This document shows, piece after piece, positions 60,074 to 64,000 of a stretch of 64,000 nt of DNA. The DNA comes from Benincasa hispida (taxonomy: Eukaryota; Streptophyta; Magnoliopsida; Cucurbitales; Cucurbitaceae), in assembly GCF_009727055.1 (NCBI RefSeq), contig NC_052359.1:19780167-19844166 (forward strand), written 5' to 3'. The notes under the pieces are model-generated. The model saw only the letters and a program-made list of their open reading frames with translations, had not been told where the DNA came from and made no database searches. The translations under genes and the position numbers were made by a program. The first letter of the stretch is position 1. Each line of letters starts with the position of its first letter.

Positions 60074-61624
60074 TGTAACATCCCGAAATTTTGCTCGTAA
60101 TGTAATTTCAGTATTTTATAATATTTGAGATCATTTTTGAATTTTGGAAATTTAATTAGATTACTGATATTCAATTATTGAGAAACGGATGTTCAATTTA
60201 ATTGTTTAATCAGAGGGAAATTGTTGGAATTGGACTTTATGTCACATAAATTTGAAATTAATGTCAATAATTAATTTCATTTTAGAAGAGGGTTATGTCA
60301 CACAAATTTAATTTGAAATTAATATCAAGAATTAATTTCATTGTGAAGGGGGTTAGTTAAATTCTTTGTGAATTGAAAATTTTAAGGGAGAAAGGGATTA
60401 AAAGTTGGAAGCAAGGTCTGATTAAAGGACGATTTTGGAGATTGGAATCTTGAGGGTGATTGTTGCTCAGGCTTCGTTGGGGAATTGAATTCAAAGATTG
60501 ATTATTGAAGACTGCCACTTGGATCGATATCTGAATCTACTATCGAGGTAAGTAATCTTACTACTAGAACTGCCCATATGCCAAGTAATATAGTTATGAT
60601 TTACTAAGGATTATTGATGGTTTAATGTTTATATATACCTTTGCTGATATGAGGATTTAAAAAACTTGATGCGCATAGAGATATTTGAATGCTAGCATAA
60701 TTTGAGTATATTATTATTCTATGAGATTCTATTTGATCTGAGGATGATGAGATGTATGTTCATGTTATGATGCATAAGATGTTGCAATAGTAATAACGTC
60801 CTCACTATTAGTTAGATACCCACTAGAGGTTGTGTTTCCTTCAGGATTCACTAGAGGTGGTGGTTTCCTTCGGGGTCCACCAGAGGTTGTGTTTCCTTCG
60901 GGATTCACTAGAGGTGGTGCTTTCCTTTGAGATTCACCAGAGGTTATGTTTCCTTCAGGATTCACTAGATGTGGTGTTTTCCTTCAGAATTCACCAGAGG
61001 TTGTGTTTCCTCCGGGATTCACTAGAAGTGGTGTCTCCTTCGAGGTTCACCAGAGGTTTGAGTCTTATGAAAGTCACTAGAGGTAATGGGTATACTTAAC
61101 TACAGTAGGATGAAATTCAGATATTCATGTATATATGTGTCCCATGGGGACTAGGGCCGTGCTTACATCCCACCAAAGATAGGCATCTAGAGGACATAGA
61201 TGACTAGCCTGACCCCAGTAGTAGGGTTACTTACTAAGTATTGTATACTCACCCTTTCTCATGTTTATGTTTGAGGTAAAGGTAGGGATGTACCGGCGAA
61301 TGATAAGAGGAATCCATGAACGAGCAATTAGGGACCAGTTTTAATGCTTCCACTCATGTTTTAAGAGTTCTTTTATGATTTTAACTTTCGGTCTTGACAT
61401 TTGAAACTTATCGTTTGAGATTTATTTTCAGACTTATTTATTTCCATTTATGACTTATGGATACCTTATCATTTGATTTTAATATTCGAATTTAATAAAG
61501 ATCTCTTAAGTTGCCTTATTTATTTAGCATTTATTTCACTATAAAAAGGATGTTGTTTTAACATCCATGCATGCATGCGTTTAGTAATGGCCTAGCTTGA
61601 GTCCTATGAAATCGGGTAATTATA
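60074..61624. mobile_element. Solo LTR inserted in the INT C leader, with internal minisatellite
   Basis: It starts TGTAACATCCCGA and ends TCGGGTAATTATA, an imperfect inverted pair typical of some plant Gypsy LTRs. The flanks are TGAAT (60069-60073) and TGAAC (61625-61629). The last bases would be expected to read ACA; a C to T change gives ATA. No coding or PBS sequence adjoins. Orientation is not certain because both ends look alike. Confidence 0.75.
60821..61090. repeat. 28/29-base tandem repeat inside the solo LTR
   Basis: Ten units start at 60821, 60849, 60878, 60906, 60935, 60963, 60992, 61020, 61048 and 61075. They alternate between CACTAGAGGTGGTG- and CACCAGAGGTTGTG-types followed by TTTCCTTCGGGATT. 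Two units make 57 bases, a multiple of three, so both strands stay open over 200 bases or more. I do not regard it as a gene. Confidence 0.9.
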
Positions 61625-61629
61625 TGAAC

Positions 61630-63127
61630 TCTTAGGGACGCGAGAGCTAAAAATGAAATATCGTATATGTTATTAATCTCTCATTGAAGCATTCTCAATT
61701 CCCACTGAAGTGTTCTAATAACATATCATATGTGCTATTAAACTCCCGCTAAAGTGTCCTAACATTTATTTTGTATATCTTTACTCAGGTTTGTTCTGGC
61801 TAATTAAACAACCTAAGTCTCGGTTTTTATCCAAGTATAATGTTTATGTTTGGATTTAACCTACGATGTCTACATGATAAACCAATTTTAAAACCTCACA
61901 CTGCTCATGTATTTCTCATAAAACTGGTTAATAACGCTCAATTATTTGGCCATAATCCCCAGGTAAGAGGTGTTCCATAAACCGTCAACTTAAATACCCC
62001 AACCTTAGACAAAATTATATACCGGTTGAGTTTGTAACCATATTTTACAATTTTTCAACCTATTTTAACTATTAAAATAGGTGATTAACCTACATGAGCA
62101 TGCAACTTATCTTTGTTATGGATTTTAAATGTTTAACCCAATTTTATAACAACATACAAAATTTTAGACATACTAAGCATCCATAACATACATCAAAGGC
62201 ATTCAACATATAATAAAACATTTATACTAAAAAATATGAAACACTATACATACATACTATATATTATAACCAATTCATGTAACATGCTTCCTATGGTAGG
62301 ATTTTAAATCTACATGACATACTTTATGCACGTACAAGATTTATTTAATTATAACATACATCACATGCATAAATAATTAAACACAAACTGATATGGTTTT
62401 AGTTTTGGCATTTTCAAACAAGCAAAATCCTAATTATTACAAAATTCAGCAGAAAAAAGGGGTATAAAACACTTCTGGATTGCTAAAACCGCCTTGAACC
62501 AAACCCGAATTTGTCGAACTATTCCTCCAATGCTCAAAACTGTGCTGAACCAGGAAAATACCATAAAGTACCATCAAGCATCGAGTATGCCCTCCAACAC
62601 CATGATGCACCGAGTATTTCACTAAATACCATCAAGTCTGACCATCGAGTACCATCAAGTATGGTATCATGCATCGAATATTTCACAAAATACCACCGAG
62701 TATGATCATCAAGTACCATCGAGTATGAATCACGCATCGAGTATTTCACAAAATACCATTAAGTTACTCATCGAGTATGGCATTAAGCATTGAGTTTTGG
62801 AGCATCAAGCATCGAGTTTTGGAGCATCGAGCATTGAGTATTGGGCAGTTGCTGAAACTCCAGTCCTGCTGCTGACCTTCGTCACTTCTTTCTTCAATTA
62901 CAACCTAATTGCAACTCTAATGACTCCTACGAATTACAGACACTTAAACACACATTAAAGCTCATCAAACAAGAGCAAATTACAAGAATTACAACATAAT
63001 TTAAGAGAAAACAATGCCAAAACTCAGAAAAACCATATCCGTTCATCATTTTCATACAACTTATGAAAAAACACCCACCAAGCTAAAGTTAAACCGAATT
63101 GAATTCTTAAATGATGCTCTGATACCA
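61630..63127 (-). other. INT C leader, PBS-proximal part
   Basis: Untranslated leader ends in the primer site (plus-strand 63116-63127, GCTCTGATACCA). It includes a stretch related to the leader of family 1 (CCTATGGTAGGATTTTAAAT near 62290) and the CATCGAGTAT array at 62560-62850. No gene is seen. Confidence 0.75.
62560..62850. repeat. CATCGAGTAT/ACCATCAAGTA array in the INT C leader
   Basis: About twenty variants of CATCGAGTAT, CATCAAGTAC and GCATCGAGT stand in a row with irregular spacing, about 270-560 bases from the PBS. On the element's own strand the word is ATACTCGATG. This is where family 1 has its ACTCGATCG array. Confidence 0.8.
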
Positions 63128-63129
63128 AT

Positions 63130-64000
63130 TGTTGGATTCATGAAGCAAGTAGCAGAAACAAAATAGGATCATTAAGATTCTAATTCATTAATTTTGGCTT
63201 CAAACTAAGCATGCTCATTAAACTAAAACCAGAGTTTCAATACTAACATTTGAAGTACCTTTGATTCACGATCTTCAGCTGCAATCTCCTTCTTTGGATG
63301 TGAACCACTACAAGGTCTTCCCTACTATTCTCTTGGTGCCTTAGATTGAGTTGTGGAACTCAAAATAAGCTTGAACCAACGAGAATTGGAGAGGAGGTTA
63401 CTGTTTTTTTTCACAGTGTGAAGAACACTTCTTCAAACACACATTCTCAGCTTCAGCAATGATTGCTATGTCTCCATTCCACTCAAAATTCCAGCTTTAT
63501 ATTGCATGACTTTCATACAACTGACAACCTTGTATGAATCACAACTCATGCTTGAATAATTGAACTGAAGAGAAATGGAATTATGTATGAGTTGCTGAAA
63601 TTTGAATGTGGAAAAATTCCGCTTTTGGGATTTTCCCCATTTTCAAATTTACTTTGAATTTTCTTTTTAAATCTGGTTTTAAAAATCAAAAATCAATTTA
63701 ATTTATAAATTGAAATTTTATTAATTTTACAAAATTAATTCAATAATTAATTTTCTAATAAAATTAATAAATAAATTAAACAATTTTATTAATTTTATTA
63801 GTTTAATATCAAATATTAAATTAATTTGTCCTCAATTCCATTACCATGAATATTTATTCATGAATTTAATATTTAATCATATTTAAATATTAAACGATTC
63901 TCCCATTTCGTTTAATTCCAGAATTAAATGTATAAATATAGCACATATAGTTACTAATTCTGTTAATTCTAATTTGAACGTTTCAAATCAACTTATCACG
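63130..64000 (-). mobile_element. LTR4 (family 2), cut by the window end
   Basis: The left edge TGTTGGATTCATG comes two bases after the PBS, so this is the 5' LTR of INT C. It matches LTR3 (42803 on) over the whole visible 870 bases. The right edge and flanking duplication are outside the window. Confidence 0.87.

Noticed and set aside
60765..61099. 89- and 66-residue repeat proteins
   Set aside because: They are explained by a 57-base tandem repeat that is a multiple of three and lies inside a solo LTR. No start context or domain supports them.

Overview
The window is nuclear DNA from a eudicot plant. The long Copia LTRs with a tRNA-iMet primer site recall cucurbit genomes, but that is an untested recollection. 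About 85 % is LTR-retrotransposon sequence, mostly dead and nested. I can support only one host gene: a three-exon DUF1218 membrane-protein gene on the minus strand (13262-15235). I see no rRNA, tRNA or CRISPR. Two runs of N are present (1219-1243 and 28758-29532).

Layout. 1-7643: a minus-strand Copia array of LTR, leader and LTR without gag or pol, with a solo LTR nested in it (5318-6393). 8141-9697: a minus-strand Copia remnant in which a gag start is fused directly to reverse transcriptase. 9698-18834: mostly non-coding, with the DUF1218 gene in the middle. 18835-64000: one minus-strand chain of a second Copia family, LTR1-INT A-LTR2-INT B-LTR3-INT C-LTR4, in which adjacent units share LTRs. 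Five later insertions sit inside it: a 10.5 kb Athila-like Gypsy element without visible pol in LTR2 (24844-35336), a solo LTR in INT B (37933-40137), a structurally complete plus-strand Copia in LTR3 (44085-54621), and two solo LTRs in INT C (56606-58373 and 60074-61624). All five have recognisable 5 bp target-site duplications.

Main observations. INT A and INT B share an unusual gag|LTR deletion junction and a frameshift, and LTR2 between them is a hybrid of the LTR1 and LTR3 types. This points to tandem duplication of an already dead element by unequal crossing-over between its LTRs. The Athila-like element carries gag plus a coiled-coil/Transposase_32-type ORF, but no pol. A Nextera mate-pair junction adapter flanked by an exact 79 bp duplication is built into the assembly at 39575-39759, and the first N gap is flanked by a noisy false duplication. 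Several Copia LTRs and leaders carry a short CGATCGTTTAG-like array, a conserved hairpin, and leader repeats of about 157 bp that recur in both families.

No retrotransposon reading frame seen here is intact. The elements are described as decayed copies; whether any is transcribed cannot be told from sequence.
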